Made by a program: the position numbers and the translations under genes | The notes under the pieces: generated by a model | The model's input: the letters and a program-made list of their open reading frames with translations, nothing else | Databases searched by the model: none | What the model was told of the DNA's origin: nothing | In this document: piece by piece, positions 27,326 to 35,656 of the stretch | How the letters are laid out: each line of letters opens with the position of its first letter | Numbering within the stretch: position 1 is the stretch's first letter | From: Oscillibacter sp. | GTDB taxonomy: Bacteria; Bacillota; Clostridia; Oscillospirales; Oscillospiraceae | DNA: 61,334 nt | Direction of reading: 5' to 3' | NCBI GenBank assembly: GCA_022652815.1 | Contig: JALCRR010000008.1 | Span: 1 to 61,334 of the forward strand

Positions 27326-28099
27326 ATGAAAGTTGTGATTCTTGCCGGAGGATTGGGTACCCGCATTTCAGAAGAAAGCCATTTGCGTCCCAAGCCTATG
27401 ATAGAGATCGGTGATCAGCCCATCCTTTGGCACATTATGAAGACCTATTCTTCATACGGCTTCAATGAGTTTATCATTTGTGCAGGATATAAGCAGCATG
27501 TTATCAAGGAGTATTTCGCAAATTATTTCCTCCATAATAGCGATGTTACGTTTGATTTTATGTCAGGCGGAGAAGTCACTGTCCACACCAATGCAGCAGA
27601 GCCGTGGAAGGTAACAGTTGTGGATACCGGGCTGAACACGATGACCGGCGGTAGAATCAAGAGAATTCGCGATTATATCAATGACGAACCGTTTCTGCTT
27701 ACCTATGGAGACGGACTTTGCTCAGTTGACATCAATGCCCTGGTAAAGTTTCACAGTCAAGCCGGAAAGTTAGTGACACTCACGGCGATACAGCCCGGAA
27801 TGCGCTTTGGTACTTTGAAAATATCTGAAAAGAACAGTGTGGAAGCTTTTGCGGAAAAGAGAAAAGAAGACGGCGGATGGATCAACGGCGGTTTCATGGT
27901 CATTGAGCCTCAGTTTATTGATTTTATCGAGGATGACACTACGATTCTGGAGCAGTATCCGCTGGAGCACGCAGCAGAGATTGGGCAGCTCACTGCATTC
28001 AAACACGATGGCTTCTGGCAGTGTATGGACACCATGAGAGACAAACAGCTTCTTGAATCTCTCTGGGCATCTGGGAAAGCCCCTTGGAAAAAGTGGTGA
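27326..28099 (+). CDS. rfbF: Glucose-1-phosphate cytidylyltransferase
   Basis: This 257-residue enzyme makes CDP-glucose from CTP and glucose-1-phosphate. AGGLGTRISEES and RPKPMIEIGDQPILWHIM form the family-specific active site, and QCMDTMRDKQLLESLW is a typical C-terminus. AGAGGAGG precedes the ATG. It feeds rfbG (17707), so the CDP-sugar pathway is complete to CDP-4-keto-6-deoxyglucose within the window even though the two genes are 9 kb apart. The three downstream genes are the best candidates for finishing that sugar. Confidence 0.95.
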   Translation: MKVVILAGGLGTRISEESHLRPKPMIEIGDQPILWHIMKTYSSYGFNEFIICAGYKQHVIKEYFANYFLHNSDVTFDFMSGGEVTVHTNAAEPWKVTVVDTGLNTMTGGRIKRIRDYINDEPFLLTYGDGLCSVDINALVKFHSQAGKLVTLTAIQPGMRFGTLKISEKNSVEAFAEKRKEDGGWINGGFMVIEPQFIDFIEDDTTILEQYPLEHAAEIGQLTAFKHDGFWQCMDTMRDKQLLESLWASGKAPWKKW

Positions 28100-28103
28100 T
28101 ATT

Positions 28104-28664
28104 ATGCCATTTAGTATTGAAAATACCGAAATCTCCGGCCTAAAAGTCATACACCCCCATGTATTTCGCGATCAGCGCGGCTATTTTATCAAAGACTTTG
28201 ACCGGGAATTCTTTGAATTGAATGGTCTGCCAACGGAATTTGGCGAGTGTAACGAGTCCGAATCACAAAAAGGGACGCTCAGAGGAATCCATTTTCAGAC
28301 AAAATTTCCACAGGGAAAGCTGATCCGTGTCTCTAAGGGACGGGCATACTATGTAACTATCGATTTGAGAGAGGACAGCGCGAGTTTCGGAAAGTGGAAA
28401 GGTTTCTACCTAAGCGGAGAAGAACCTTTGGTTGTACATATTCCGCCACGGTTCGGGCATGGTTTTCTCGCCTTGGAGGATCACACCGTTTTTACCTATA
28501 AATGCACGGAGAGATTTGCTCCAGATTATGACTGCGGGATCCTTTATAATGACCCGGAACTTGCTATATCCTGGCCCATGGAAGGCTTGGATGAGATCAT
28601 CATTTCTGATAAGGACAAAAAACAGCTGAGTTTCTCCGATTATAAAAAGACCCTTCTGCCATAA
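28104..28664 (+). CDS. RmlC-like nucleotide-sugar 3,5-epimerase, second copy
   Basis: This 186-residue cupin of the dTDP-4-dehydrorhamnose 3,5-epimerase family is clearly diverged from the rfbC product at 23886. It retains HVFRDQRGYF, the catalytic His of LRGIHFQ, KLIRVSKGRAYY, PPRFGHGFLAL and NDPELAISW. It starts 4 bases after the rfbF stop. Its position directly behind the cytidylyltransferase suggests it acts on CDP-4-keto-6-deoxyglucose and not on the dTDP sugar (inference). That would give an L-configured CDP-6-deoxyhexose after reduction by a following SDR. Confidence 0.85.
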   Translation: MPFSIENTEISGLKVIHPHVFRDQRGYFIKDFDREFFELNGLPTEFGECNESESQKGTLRGIHFQTKFPQGKLIRVSKGRAYYVTIDLREDSASFGKWKGFYLSGEEPLVVHIPPRFGHGFLALEDHTVFTYKCTERFAPDYDCGILYNDPELAISWPMEGLDEIIISDKDKKQLSFSDYKKTLLP

Positions 28665-28680
28665 AGTAAAGGAGAATGGA

Positions 28681-29568
28681 ATGCCACATGCATTGTTAAC
28701 GGGAGCTACGGGCTATATCGGTTCCCATGTTGCACTGGAGTTGCAGAAAAACGGTTGGGATATTGGTATTATTGCAAGAGAAAGCAGCCGTCTGGACCGG
28801 CTTGAAGCTATGGGAGTCACAGCGGATTGTCATATTTACGATGGGACGTTGGATTCCCTTATTGGGGCAATGACCCCAAAGCCGGATGCCGTTTTTCATC
28901 TGGCTGTTTATCCAGTGGCACAGCATAAGACAGAGGCAGACATCAGAAATCTCATATCCGTTGATGTCCTATTTGGCACGTTTTTGCTGGAGGCAATGAG
29001 GTGCTGTGGTGTGCAAAGATTGATCTATGCATCAACCGTGTGGCAGCAGATCGGCGGTGGATATGCCCCGAACAGCCTTTATACGGCGACCAAACAGGCA
29101 TATGAGGACATTGTGGAGTACTATTGCCGCTGTCAGGGAATTCGCGCCCTTTCCTTACGCCTTACAGATAATTTTGGAAAGGACGATACAAGGCGGAAAG
29201 TATTCAATCTGATAAGGAACTCGGCACAGAGCGGGGAACTTTTGAAGATGTCACCCGGAGGGCAAGAACTGGACGTTCTCTATATAGATGATATTGCCGG
29301 GGGCTTTGTGCAGGCTGCCGACATTACAGAGCATGAGGATTGCTGCAATCGCAAGTACACCCTAACCTCGGGTCAGGTAATAACGCTACGGGAATTTGCC
29401 GAAGAGTATGAGAGAATCTCGGGGCAGCATCCCAATATCGCATGGGGAAGCCTGCCATACAGAGAACACGAAATTATGAAGGTTGATCTTCCCGACAACG
29501 TCTTGCCGGGATGGAAACCAACGGTATCTCTTTTACAGGGCATCAAAAGATTTGCGGAGGAATCATAA
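28681..29568 (+). CDS. SDR-family nucleotide-sugar reductase/epimerase
   Basis: This 295-residue protein has the NAD(P) loop GATGYIGS (residues 8-15), the substrate-side Ser/Thr of YASTVWQQ and the catalytic pair in YTATK. It resembles CDP-4-keto-sugar reductases such as those for abequose or 6-deoxyaltrose. Following rfbF and an epimerase, it is a good candidate for reducing the 4-keto group of the CDP sugar. AAGGAG precedes the ATG. The sugar stereochemistry cannot be predicted. Confidence 0.83.
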   Translation: MPHALLTGATGYIGSHVALELQKNGWDIGIIARESSRLDRLEAMGVTADCHIYDGTLDSLIGAMTPKPDAVFHLAVYPVAQHKTEADIRNLISVDVLFGTFLLEAMRCCGVQRLIYASTVWQQIGGGYAPNSLYTATKQAYEDIVEYYCRCQGIRALSLRLTDNFGKDDTRRKVFNLIRNSAQSGELLKMSPGGQELDVLYIDDIAGGFVQAADITEHEDCCNRKYTLTSGQVITLREFAEEYERISGQHPNIAWGSLPYREHEIMKVDLPDNVLPGWKPTVSLLQGIKRFAEES

Positions 29569-30474
29569 TTGGAGAAATTACTGATTACCGGAGCCAGCGG
29601 TTTCATCGGAACAGAAATCGTTCGCCGATTAGCACAGGAAAACAAGTGGGATATTTATGCGGTTTCAAGCGGCAGGAAACCTTCCTGTTTTCCAACAGGC
29701 GTACATCCTGTAGTTGCCAATCTTCTGGATGGTTCGGATAGAGAAGCGGTTATGCGCAGTGTGCGCCCTGATATCATGATTCACCTTGCATGGGCATTGG
29801 AAACAGGAAAATTTCTCAACTCCCCTAAAAATCTGTTGTGGTTAGAGGCCAGTCTACATCTGTTGCGACTGTTCTGCGATGGAGGCAGGCGTTTTATCTT
29901 TTCCGGTTCCAGTTCTGAGTATGTCGAGCGGGACGATGGCATGTGTCAGGAAGACGAATTCGGCAAACCCAAAAACCTGTATGGAAAATGCAAGCTTGCC
30001 TTTTCCACCACGGCAGCGGAATATTGCGGTCAAGTCGGTACAGACTTTGCTGTCATGCGCTTTTTTTCTGTTTATGGGGAAAATGATGTGCGTCCCTCCG
30101 CTCTGCCAACTGCCATACAGTCTTTTCTTCGTGGTGAAGAGATGACCTGCAAGGCCCCGAATAACCAGTGGGATTATGTCTATATAAAGGATGTGTCAGA
30201 AGCGGCACTGCGGGTTGTGGATAGCAACTTGTGCGGTATCGTGAACGTCGGAAGCGGCAGGCCTCAACGGATGGAGGATGCCTTTCGACTCATCGCAGAA
30301 AAGATGGGATGCCCAGAGCTTCTTCGTATTGAGAATGCAGATCTTCCCGGGAAAATTCTTGTGGCAGATACTGCAAAGCTCAAACAGATTTGCGGTATCA
30401 CCTGTGACACGGATTTCTCAACAGGGCTTGATGCGACGATCAACTGGTGGAAAAGCAGGCTCATAGAAAACTGA
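29569..30474 (+). CDS. SDR-family nucleotide-sugar epimerase/reductase
   Basis: This 301-residue protein has the loop GASGFIGT (residues 7-14), the serine-rich FIFSGSSSEYV and the pair YGKCK. It has RFFSVYGENDVRP and a C-terminal DTAKL box like other sugar-nucleotide SDRs. The gene uses a TTG start immediately after the previous stop codon, with GGAGGA eight to nine bases upstream inside the preceding gene, indicating coupling. Two consecutive SDRs after an epimerase could act at different carbons (C4 and a second keto position). This would agree with a modified or branched deoxyhexose, but the order is unproven. Confidence 0.82.
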   Translation: MEKLLITGASGFIGTEIVRRLAQENKWDIYAVSSGRKPSCFPTGVHPVVANLLDGSDREAVMRSVRPDIMIHLAWALETGKFLNSPKNLLWLEASLHLLRLFCDGGRRFIFSGSSSEYVERDDGMCQEDEFGKPKNLYGKCKLAFSTTAAEYCGQVGTDFAVMRFFSVYGENDVRPSALPTAIQSFLRGEEMTCKAPNNQWDYVYIKDVSEAALRVVDSNLCGIVNVGSGRPQRMEDAFRLIAEKMGCPELLRIENADLPGKILVADTAKLKQICGITCDTDFSTGLDATINWWKSRLIEN

Positions 30475-30656
30475 GGTTTTTTGCTGAGACAACTTTGAAG
30501 AGATTGCTTAAAAGATTGAAAATCGGACATGCCTGATCATTGCGAGTTCCTTGATGTCAGCAAAGGGATTATTGCGGCAAACAGTATTTCGAGAACGTTT
30601 TCAATCAAAAAGAAAGTCATTTTTGCAATCGAATTATATTGACAGGATATGGAAAA

Positions 30657-32111
30657 ATGGTTGAGAAGAAAACAATTCAAAAAGCCGCACTGTACTCTAT
30701 TCTTATATTTGCCATCGTTGCTGTATTTTTTTATTACGCCGGCGGTGAGCAATTTAAGAGTAGAGACGTTAGTACAGACGATCCAGTCGTGGCAACAGGA
30801 GGGCTGCCGGAAATTACAGCAGGCCATATTGTCAAACAGCCATTTACACTGGATGCCGATAACATCTCACAGGTCAAACTGACCATGGCGACGTACGACC
30901 GTGTAAATACTGGTGTGTTGATCGTAAGTATTCGGCATGGGGAAAGTATATTGGGCAGCGCAACCGTGCAACTTGAAAGCATTCAGGACAACACGGATCT
31001 TACCGTCGTATTTGAGCGTCCAATCAATATCACCCCGGGTGAAGAGCTGGAGTTGTGCCTTGAGTCTGACGGTGAAACCGGCAACGCTGTGACGGCGTAC
31101 TATGGCAGTGAGATATCGTTGGCCAAGGGGAGTGTTGAAAAGCCACTGTCCAAAGAAGATCTGGCCCAATTTGACGAGACGCCAATCGATGGTATTCTCT
31201 GCTTTCAGGTTAGTGGTAGGGAGTCTCTTGTATTTGGTCAATTTTATTGGTATGGGGTCGCTGCATTATTTGTGCTGCTCGTCTTATATTGGCTTGTTGT
31301 GATTAAAAGGCTGAACCGAGGGAAAACATCCATGTCGGTGCTTTTTATCATCGCAATGAAGAAGTACAAGTTCCTTATTAAACAGCTTGTATCCCGGGAT
31401 TTCAAGGCAAAATATAAGCGCAGTGTGCTTGGCGTCATGTGGAGTTTTTTAAACCCTATATTAATGATGACCGTTCAATATATCGTTTTTTCCACGCTAT
31501 TCAAATCAAGTATTCCAAACTTTTCTGCGTACCTTTTTATAGGCATTGTCTGTTTCAACTTTTTCAGCGAGGCAACCTCCATGTCCCTTCAGTCAATTTC
31601 AGGTAATGCGGCGCTGATAACGAAGGTGTATATCCCGAAATATATATATCCCGTCAGCCGCGTGATATCCAGTTGCATTAACTTGTTACTTTCCCTCATA
31701 CCACTGTTGGGCGTTCTGCTGATTACCGGCAATCACATCAGCCTACGTTCTCTTCTGACTGTATTTGGTCTCGTATGTCTTGTGGCGTTAGCGCTGGGCA
31801 TTGGCATGATATTGGCAAGCATGATGGTTTTTTTCCGTGACACTCAATTTCTATGGGGTGTAATAATCACGATATGGAACTTTGCAACTCCGATTTTCTA
31901 TCCGGAGAGCATCATTCCTGCCCAATACATGACAGTGTATAAAATGAATCCATTGTACCATATCGTCCGATTTATGCGTATCGTTCTGATGGACGGTGTT
32001 TCGCCGGATCCCAAAGCATATCTGTTTTGCATCCTTGCCTCCTTTATTCCGTTGGCACTGGGTATTTTGATCTTTAAAAAATGTCAGGACAGGTTTGCTT
32101 TGTATGTGTAG
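30657..32111 (+). CDS. Polysaccharide ABC exporter permease (Wzm-like) with N-terminal extracytoplasmic domain
   Basis: This 484-residue membrane protein has ABC2-type permease sequence in residues 225-484: KYKFLIKQLVSRDFKAKYKR as the cytosolic lead, six hydrophobic segments and NPLYHIVRFMR near the end. This is the usual Wzm/RgpC/TagG pattern. It differs from the family norm of about 260 residues by an extra 220 N-terminal residues. These are one helix (about 10-30), a beta-rich domain (about 40-205, exposed outside) and a second helix. ATG 30657 has AGGA nine bases upstream. It pairs with the ATPase gene 10 bases downstream to export a lipid-linked glycan. The extra domain could contact the exported glycan or a partner (inference). 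Confidence 0.88.
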   Translation: MVEKKTIQKAALYSILIFAIVAVFFYYAGGEQFKSRDVSTDDPVVATGGLPEITAGHIVKQPFTLDADNISQVKLTMATYDRVNTGVLIVSIRHGESILGSATVQLESIQDNTDLTVVFERPINITPGEELELCLESDGETGNAVTAYYGSEISLAKGSVEKPLSKEDLAQFDETPIDGILCFQVSGRESLVFGQFYWYGVAALFVLLVLYWLVVIKRLNRGKTSMSVLFIIAMKKYKFLIKQLVSRDFKAKYKRSVLGVMWSFLNPILMMTVQYIVFSTLFKSSIPNFSAYLFIGIVCFNFFSEATSMSLQSISGNAALITKVYIPKYIYPVSRVISSCINLLLSLIPLLGVLLITGNHISLRSLLTVFGLVCLVALALGIGMILASMMVFFRDTQFLWGVIITIWNFATPIFYPESIIPAQYMTVYKMNPLYHIVRFMRIVLMDGVSPDPKAYLFCILASFIPLALGILIFKKCQDRFALYV

Positions 32112-32121
32112 GAGTGGTCTT

Positions 32122-32847
32122 ATGATGCTGGATGTAAAAAATGTATCAATAGCATTTCGGCTTTCGGCAGATCGGGTGACCAGCCTGAAAGAATATGCGC
32201 TTCGGGCCGTTACCGGAAAGCTGCGATACAAGGAGTTTTTGGCTCTAAAGGATATCTCGTTTTCTGTTAAAAAAGGAGAGACCTTTGGCATTATCGGAAA
32301 AAATGGTGCAGGCAAATCCACATTGCTGAAAGTAGTTTCTGGGATTCTCAAGCCCACAACGGGAAGCGTATGCGCCAACGGATCCATCGTCCCCATGCTG
32401 GAACTGGGTGCGGGTTTCGATATGGATTTGACAGGGCGGGAAAACATCTATTTGAATGGGGCTATTTTAGGCTATGAAGAGGCCTTCCTAAACTCGAAAT
32501 ACGATGAGATTGTTGACTTCTCGGAACTGGGACAATTCATTGATGAACCAATACGGAACTATTCCTCCGGCATGATGGCCAGACTTGCATTTTCAATCGC
32601 AGCCGTGGTTCAACCGGATATCCTGATTGTAGATGAAATTCTCGGAGTGGGTGACTCGGATTTTCAGAAAAAAAGCAAAGACCGCATGTTAGAACTGATG
32701 GGCGGGGGTACTACCGTGCTCTTCGTCTCTCACAGCATTGAGCAAATACAGGAGATGTGCAGCCGTGTTTTGTGGATAGATCATGGTAAAGTTGTTATGT
32801 TGGGCGGCGCTGAAAAGGTGTGTACTGCCTATCTGTCAAACCAGTGA
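32122..32847 (+). CDS. Polysaccharide ABC exporter ATPase (Wzt/RgpD-like)
   Basis: This 241-residue ATP-binding subunit shows Walker A GKNGAGKST, signature YSSGMMARL, Walker B ILIVDEIL and the switch His of FVSHS. ELGAGFDMDLTGRENIYLNG between them is the hallmark of polysaccharide/teichoic acid exporters. It lacks the C-terminal carbohydrate-binding domain found in some Wzt proteins, so export should not depend on recognition of a capped chain end by that route. AGGAG stands seven bases before ATG 32122. Confidence 0.92.
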   Translation: MMLDVKNVSIAFRLSADRVTSLKEYALRAVTGKLRYKEFLALKDISFSVKKGETFGIIGKNGAGKSTLLKVVSGILKPTTGSVCANGSIVPMLELGAGFDMDLTGRENIYLNGAILGYEEAFLNSKYDEIVDFSELGQFIDEPIRNYSSGMMARLAFSIAAVVQPDILIVDEILGVGDSDFQKKSKDRMLELMGGGTTVLFVSHSIEQIQEMCSRVLWIDHGKVVMLGGAEKVCTAYLSNQ

Positions 32848-32894
32848 TTTGCAAACCAGCGCAGATAGATCATAGATTGAGTGAGGTTAAAAAA

Positions 32895-34892
32895 ATGGGT
32901 GGAAACCAACAGCCAACGCGCTTGGCAATTTATGCGTTCTATGACAAGGACGGAATCGTTGATGACTATGTAACATATCTGCTAAATGATCTTATGACCG
33001 TGGTCACAGATATGATTGTGGTCTGTAACGGAAAGTTGACAAGTGCCGGGCGGCATAAGCTGATGTCCATCACGCCAAACGTTGTATGTCGTGATGACGA
33101 CGGCTTTGATGTCGCAGCTTGGAAATACGCTATGACGGAGTATTGGGACTGGGATAAAATCGATGCGTACGATGAGCTGGTGCTGCTGAATGACAGCTTT
33201 TTTGGCCCGCTCTATCCATTTAAGCAGGTATTTGATAAGATGTCACAGCGGGATGTTGATTTTTGGGGACTCTCCGCCCACGGAAGGCTCGATGGGAAAG
33301 GTCTCTGCAAATACGGGTATGTACCAGCCCATATACAGACCTATTTTATCGTATATCGGGAGCAGATCCATCGTTCCGTTGAGTTTAAAAGATTTTGGAA
33401 CACGCAACCGGAATATAAGACATTTCACGAATCTGTATTTAATTTTGAAACGGTTCTCACCAAGCATTTTGAGGACTGTGGTTTTAGCTGGGATGTTTTG
33501 ATCGATACTACCTCCATGGATGAAGAAGGCGCTGGTGTTAATCATTATCTAAACGATCAACATAATTTACTAAAGCGTGGCTTTCCCGTCATTAAGCGAA
33601 AAAATTTCTCGATTTCGTTACATGACTCTCTTATGTACAGTTTGTCAATAGATTTAAATCGGTGTCTGCATTTTGTGGAGCAAGAAACAAATTATGATAC
33701 CGCATTGATCTGGCACAACATACTCCGCATTTACAATATTGCTGACATCTATTATGCGCTGCATCTTGATTTCATCCTTCCTGACACCTTGCATCAGCAG
33801 CGCCTGGAACAACCGCGGCCCAAGACGGTGGTCATCTACCATACCACATATATGGATCTGTTGGATCAAACTGAGGAATACTTATCGCACATTCCGGAGG
33901 ATATGGATATCATCGTTACCACAAAGCCAGAAAAGAAAAAACAGCTTGTGGAGGAGCGTCTTTCAAAAAAATTTGGTTCACGACTACGGGTGCTGTTGGC
34001 CCCAGAGCGCGGAAGGGATATATCGGCTTTTTTAGTTTCTGCCGCCCCTTATCTCAGAAACTATGAGTATTTCGCATTTTGCCATGACAAAAAATCCGTC
34101 CAAATGAAAAATGCCATACAAGGTCATGATTTTCAATCCATTTGCCTTGATAATATGCTTGCCAGCAAGAGTTACATAGCGCAGATCATTGATCTCTTTG
34201 AGCGAGATAAAGCCCTTGGCCTTCTTATTCCGCCTCTTCCCATGTTTGGTCAACTCATTTTCTGCTGTGCCAACACATGGACAATCAATTATCCCAATAC
34301 GAAAAAGTTGGCAGAAAAGCTAAAAATCTCAGCAAATATTTCCGAAAGTCGCCAACCAATTGCCATTGGTACCTGTTTCTGGGCCAGAAGGAGCGCATTT
34401 GACAAATTGCTCAATTATAAATGGGAGGAAACAGACTTTCCAGAGGAGCCTCACCCGCTTGATGGAACAATTGGTCATGCGGTCGAGCGGATTCTTCCCT
34501 TTGTGGCGCAGGACGCAGGCTGTTATACGGGTGTGGCCATGACACCTGAACATGCTGCCACAACAAGAATCAACGCCCAGTATATGTTTGGCGAGACATT
34601 TTCCATTTTAAGTCATATCAATGGCGTTCCAAGAGAAAACTATGGTGTGTTTCGTGCCGCCATTCTTGACCTTGCTGGTATGCCAAAACCAGAGAATAAC
34701 GATACGTCATATGGAAGTTCCGCCGTTTTCAGCCCTAATATTGGTGTGAAGGGCGCATTTAAAATATTTGTACACAAGCACATCCCGTTTCTTTACAAAA
34801 ATGCCCTGCCGTATCCGGGCTTTGTTCCAAATGTCGGACTGAAGGGTGCACTAAAGAATTACTTCTCAAAAAGCAACAAGAGAATGCGTTAA
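32895..34892 (+). CDS. RgpF-like rhamnan/polysaccharide synthesis protein
   Basis: This 665-residue protein matches the rhamnan-synthesis F (RgpF) family. It has RLAIYAFYDKDGIVDDYV at the N-terminus, ELVLLNDSFFGPLYPF and WGLSAHG in the first domain, a second domain beginning VVIYHTTYMDLLD, and FCHDKKS in the core. Such proteins take part in making rhamnose-rich wall polymers and are thought to be glycosyltransferases. GAGG lies eight bases before ATG 32895. The C-terminus carries two short copies of a motif (PNIGVKGAFK and PNVGLKGALK). It is the last gene of the polysaccharide cluster; phage-derived genes on the other strand follow. Confidence 0.88.
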   Translation: MGGNQQPTRLAIYAFYDKDGIVDDYVTYLLNDLMTVVTDMIVVCNGKLTSAGRHKLMSITPNVVCRDDDGFDVAAWKYAMTEYWDWDKIDAYDELVLLNDSFFGPLYPFKQVFDKMSQRDVDFWGLSAHGRLDGKGLCKYGYVPAHIQTYFIVYREQIHRSVEFKRFWNTQPEYKTFHESVFNFETVLTKHFEDCGFSWDVLIDTTSMDEEGAGVNHYLNDQHNLLKRGFPVIKRKNFSISLHDSLMYSLSIDLNRCLHFVEQETNYDTALIWHNILRIYNIADIYYALHLDFILPDTLHQQRLEQPRPKTVVIYHTTYMDLLDQTEEYLSHIPEDMDIIVTTKPEKKKQLVEERLSKKFGSRLRVLLAPERGRDISAFLVSAAPYLRNYEYFAFCHDKKSVQMKNAIQGHDFQSICLDNMLASKSYIAQIIDLFERDKALGLLIPPLPMFGQLIFCCANTWTINYPNTKKLAEKLKISANISESRQPIAIGTCFWARRSAFDKLLNYKWEETDFPEEPHPLDGTIGHAVERILPFVAQDAGCYTGVAMTPEHAATTRINAQYMFGETFSILSHINGVPRENYGVFRAAILDLAGMPKPENNDTSYGSSAVFSPNIGVKGAFKIFVHKHIPFLYKNALPYPGFVPNVGLKGALKNYFSKSNKRMR

Positions 34893-34989
34893 TGTATTTC
34901 AGGGCAGGCGGAATGCTGCATGAACACATTGCCCTCCGCACTTTTTGTGCCTGGTCGTGACAACAGGGAAGAAATTGAATAAGCCACAA

Positions 34990-35036
34990 TGCGCCCGCAT
35001 GTGTCCGGCAGATTCTCCGGCCCATGCGGGCGCATG
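34990..35036. terminator. Large hairpin between the polysaccharide cluster and the phage remnant
   Basis: Perfect 13-bp inverted repeat ATGCGCCCGCATG/CATGCGGGCGCAT with a 21-base loop containing a smaller CCGG/CCGG pairing. There is no clear T-run on either side, so termination is likely but not certain. It lies between convergent genes. Confidence 0.5.
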
Positions 35037-35044
35037 TGCACCAC

Positions 35045-35122
35045 TCAGATGAAGATGATCCTGTAGCGTGGGTCAAGCAGCAGGCGTTGCTTGGCGGGTA
35101 AACATTCGCGGGCCTTTCGCAC
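35045..35122 (-). CDS. Possible 25-codon phage ORF in frame after the XkdX-like gene
   Basis: A GTG-started open stretch of 25 codons ends in DPRYRIIFI. It is in the same frame as the preceding small gene, two codons after its TGA. The peptide looks more protein-like than random. It could be a tiny gene, a 3' remnant of a longer protein, or a readthrough extension. There is no good ribosome site. Confidence 0.25.
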   Translation of the reverse strand: MRKARECLPAKQRLLLDPRYRIIFI

Positions 35123-35128
35123 AAGCGC

Positions 35129-35272
35129 TCACTGGTTCAAAAGGCCGGTCAGTGTCTGATAGTCCTCCGCGCTCAGTCGGTCGGCGGCAAAATATACGTC
35201 CATCTTCCCCTGCAATCCGGCGGTTTTTCCTCGCTGAATCAGCAGCTTACACAGGTTAAAAACTGTAACCAT
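35129..35272 (-). CDS. XkdX-like small phage tail-region protein
   Basis: This 47-residue protein starts at an ATG with AAAGGGGGG eight bases upstream. It has the small helix-turn character of XkdX proteins that end phage tail modules: an N-terminal helix (VFNLCKLLIQRGKT), then FAADRLSAEDYQTLTGLL. Its location right after tail-type genes agrees. Function in phages of this family is not well defined. Confidence 0.6.
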   Translation of the reverse strand: MVTVFNLCKLLIQRGKTAGLQGKMDVYFAADRLSAEDYQTLTGLLNQ

Positions 35273-35288
35273 TGGTATCCCCCCTTTC

Positions 35289-35642
35289 TCATGCAGACAT
35301 AAGTTCCATCATGCAGATGCGTTCCTCGTGATCAGCCAGCATCTCCAACGTAACATTTTCCACAGAGATTGAAGTAGGCCGCGCCGCCTGGTCGGCTACA
35401 ATCTCCTCATTTGTACGCAGATGACATGCGCCGTCATTGTATTGCCACCGGCAAATGCCGTCGGTGGTATACAGCCCACCGTCAAAATAGTGAGACTGGC
35501 ACAGGTGGTAGCGGTCGCCGATGCCCTCGTCAATATACGTCCATCCAGTCAAATCGGAAGGTGTCGTGTAGCCTCCCTCACAGCGGGTAACACGCCCATC
35601 CACGTCAGTCTGGATGTAAACCTTACTTTTTGCAATTTCCAT
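35289..35642 (-). CDS. Hypothetical phage tail-region protein
   Basis: This 117-residue protein has a strong ribosome site (AGGGGAGG) before its ATG. The N-terminus (KSKVYIQTDVDGRVTRCEGG) and a run of aromatic beta-type sequence resemble short proteins encoded next to tail fibres in Firmicutes prophages. No catalytic motif or membrane segment is visible. It lies 14 bases after the tail protein gene and 16 bases before the XkdX-like gene, so it belongs to the same transcription unit. Confidence 0.6.
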   Translation of the reverse strand: MEIAKSKVYIQTDVDGRVTRCEGGYTTPSDLTGWTYIDEGIGDRYHLCQSHYFDGGLYTTDGICRWQYNDGACHLRTNEEIVADQAARPTSISVENVTLEMLADHEERICMMELMSA

Positions 35643-35656
35643 TGTGGTTCCTCCCC

